Positions 62,790 to 64,000 of a stretch of DNA of 64,000 nt are shown here, piece by piece. How positions within the stretch are numbered: the stretch's first letter is position 1; every line of letters begins with the position of its first letter. This DNA comes from Opitutus sp. GTDB taxonomy: Bacteria; Verrucomicrobiota; Verrucomicrobiia; Opitutales; Opitutaceae. The translations under genes were made by a program, and so were the position numbers. The notes under the pieces were generated by a model. That model made no database searches. It worked only from the letters and a program-made list of their open reading frames with translations, and was not told the origin of the DNA. The stretch covers positions 81,361 through 145,360 of the forward strand of contig JANPZY010000003.1 of the NCBI GenBank assembly GCA_024707325.1. Direction: 5' to 3'.

Positions 62790-62833
62790 CCCCGTTGACG
62801 GGGTCGGTCAGTGAGTGGGGTTGAGACCCCTGA
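62790..62833. other. Two stacked hairpins after trpE
   Basis: CCCCG/CGGGG with a TTGA loop (62790-62803) and GGGGT/ACCCC with a TGAG loop (62817-62830), the latter flanked by TCAG and CTGA. No T-tract follows, so they may be RNA-stabilising or part of an attenuating structure. They sit in a 229-bp gap between trpE and the sigma factor gene. Confidence 0.6.
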
Positions 62834-62887
62834 CTCAGCACGATAGCGCCAGGCTGTCACGCCGTTGCCCAGTCCCCTGCGCCAAAA

Positions 62888-62912
62888 ACGCGCCACCGCC
62901 GCGTGTTTTTTT
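62888..62912 (+). terminator. Probable intrinsic terminator before the sigma factor gene
   Basis: Stem ACGCG (62888-62892) with CGCGT (62900-62904), loop CCACCGC, then G and seven T (62906-62912). The short 5-bp stem makes it weaker than the others. Confidence 0.75.
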
Positions 62913-63016
62913 CGCATCCTTCCTCTGGGCCGCGCGTAAGACCATATGGAACAGCGTTAGCTACAGTTCGGGAACAAGCCACACTCGTTCTCCCTCTAAC
63001 CCATCAAGGAGTCCAC

Positions 63017-64000
63017 ATGCCCGTTAAATCCCAGCCCTTTCCCACCGAGACGATGGACGACAATAACGCCCTCCGTTTCGACGCTCCCGATGCTCCGCCT
63101 TCCTTCCTTGAGAAGTCCGATCGCGCCCCCGCCGAGACGATCGCTCATGGTGATCGCAGCAACCTGCAGCTCTATTTGCAGGAGATCGGCAAGACACCGC
63201 TTCTGACCATCGAGGAAGAGATCTCTCTCGCGAAACGCATCCGCCGCGGCGACAAGGCCGCTCGCGACCACATGATCAAGGCGAACCTCCGTCTGGTCGT
63301 GAAAATCGCGATGGACTACAAGGATTTCGGCCTTCCGCTCCTCGACCTGATCAGCGAAGGCAACATCGGCCTCATCAAAGCCGTGGAACGCTTCGACCCG
63401 CGCAAGGGCGGCAAGCTCTCCACCTACGCTGCGTGGTGGATCAAACAATCGATCAAGCGCGCCCTCGCCAATCAGTCGAAGACCATCCGCCTCCCCGTCC
63501 ACTTGGTCGACAAGATCTCCAAGATGCGCCGCACCGCGATGGCTCTCACCGAAGAACTCGGCCGCGAGCCCACCGACGAAGAGTTGGCGATCGAACTTCA
63601 GATCCCGACCAGCAAGGTCGCGCACCTGAAGTCCGTCAGCGTTCGTCCGGCCTCGCTCGATGCCCCGGTCGGCGACGAAAACGACTCCGCGACCTTCGGC
63701 GAGATCGTCGGCGATGAAAACGCCGTTTCTCCCTACGAGGGTCTGCGCGACAAGAGCCGCAACAACGACCTCCACGCGATGGTCGCCTCGCTCGACCCGC
63801 GCGAAGCGGAGATCATCCGTCTGCGCTTCGGTCTCGACGGCAAGGACGAGCTCACACTCGAGGAAGTCGGCAAGCGCTTCAACGTCACCCGCGAGCGCAT
63901 TCGTCAGCTCGAATACCTCGCGCTTTCGAAGATGCGCAAGGCGATGGCCAAGCACGAAGCCATCCGCAGCTCCGACGAAATCGCCGAGGAGGATCGTCAG
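63017..64000 (+). CDS. rpoD: Primary-type RNA polymerase sigma-70 factor (3' end outside the window)
   Basis: The ATG at 63017 is preceded by AAGGAG at 63006-63011, a clear ribosome binding site five bases upstream. 328 residues are visible and the frame is still open at the window edge. Region 1.2/2 reads [15 protein letters not shown], then [22 protein letters not shown] and the DNA-melting helix [18 protein letters not shown]. Region 3 and region 4.2 ([20 protein letters not shown]) follow. There is no long region 1.1, and only ~50 residues precede region 1.2, as in short SigA/RpoD or RpoS-like group 1/2 factors. Primary sigma is the likeliest, since the motifs are close to the housekeeping consensus. 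Confidence 0.93.
   Translation, partial: MPVKSQPFPTETMDDNNALRFDAPDAPPSFLEKSDRAPAETIAHGDRSNLQLYLQEIGKTPLLTIEEEISLAKRIRRGDKAARDHMIKANLRLVVKIAMDYKDFGLPLLDLISEGNIGLIKAVERFDPRKGGKLSTYAAWWIKQSIKRALANQSKTIRLPVHLVDKISKMRRTAMALTEELGREPTDEELAIELQIPTSKVAHLKSVSVRPASLDAPVGDENDSATFGEIVGDENAVSPYEGLRDKSRNNDLHAMVASLDPREAEIIRLRFGLDGKDELTLEEVGKRFNVTRERIRQLEYLALSKMRKAMAKHEAIRSSDEIAEEDRQ

Noticed and set aside
62790..62833. tRNA gene between trpE and the sigma factor
   Set aside because: The hairpins lack a T-arm, anticodon loop and acceptor stem.

Overview
The window is a high-GC, gene-dense bacterial chromosome segment. Several features point to Verrucomicrobiota, most likely an Opitutaceae-type organism: a six-gene pseudopilin operon whose last four genes resemble the Verru_Chthon cassette, a palindrome of the form TGTTC-N4-GAACA directly in front of lexA, a zwf-opcA pair, a GAF-fused type II/IV secretion ATPase, and intergenic regions filled with GC-rich palindromes. 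The assignment is inferred from gene content and has not been tested by any search.

Layout: 0-6 kb holds hisF, an A-T-TE NRPS-like enzyme, a chemoreceptor and a small exported protein. 6.4-11.1 kb is the pseudopilin operon (minus strand). 11.4-20.5 kb carries an inositol-phosphatase-like enzyme, an FmdB-like protein, dinB, two DUF4252-like proteins, a YebC regulator, tsaD, a C-terminal processing protease, a MidA-type methyltransferase and rpmB. 20.6-30 kb carries a hybrid histidine kinase, opcA, zwf, a YraN-family protein, a GspE/PilB-type ATPase and two conserved unknowns. 30.2-37.3 kb is an SOS mutagenesis operon: LexA operator, lexA, a tiny basic ORF, imuA, imuB, dnaE2, a 2H phosphoesterase and a KTSC-like gene. 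37.3-45.6 kb has hrpB and a three-gene RND efflux operon. 45.6-46.6 kb has no convincing gene but is densely structured and ends in a perfect intrinsic terminator; it is the best candidate for something new, a long structured RNA. 46.8-64 kb holds typA, a second RND pump with its adaptor, an unusual repeat protein, gcvH, gcvT, a CNNM/CBS protein, lgt, glgC, glmS, trpE and the start of the primary sigma factor gene.

Two themes cut across the window. First, at least nine single-base frame breaks fall in or beside short homopolymers, in genes as important as typA and dnaE2. I read most of these as sequencing or assembly errors and annotate the genes as single units. Second, the intergenic DNA is a mosaic of dispersed repeat modules: arrays of an exact 22-bp period at four loci, roughly 100-bp palindromes, paired GGTGGA palindromes and GCGACGAGGGCGTCGC-type short palindromes.
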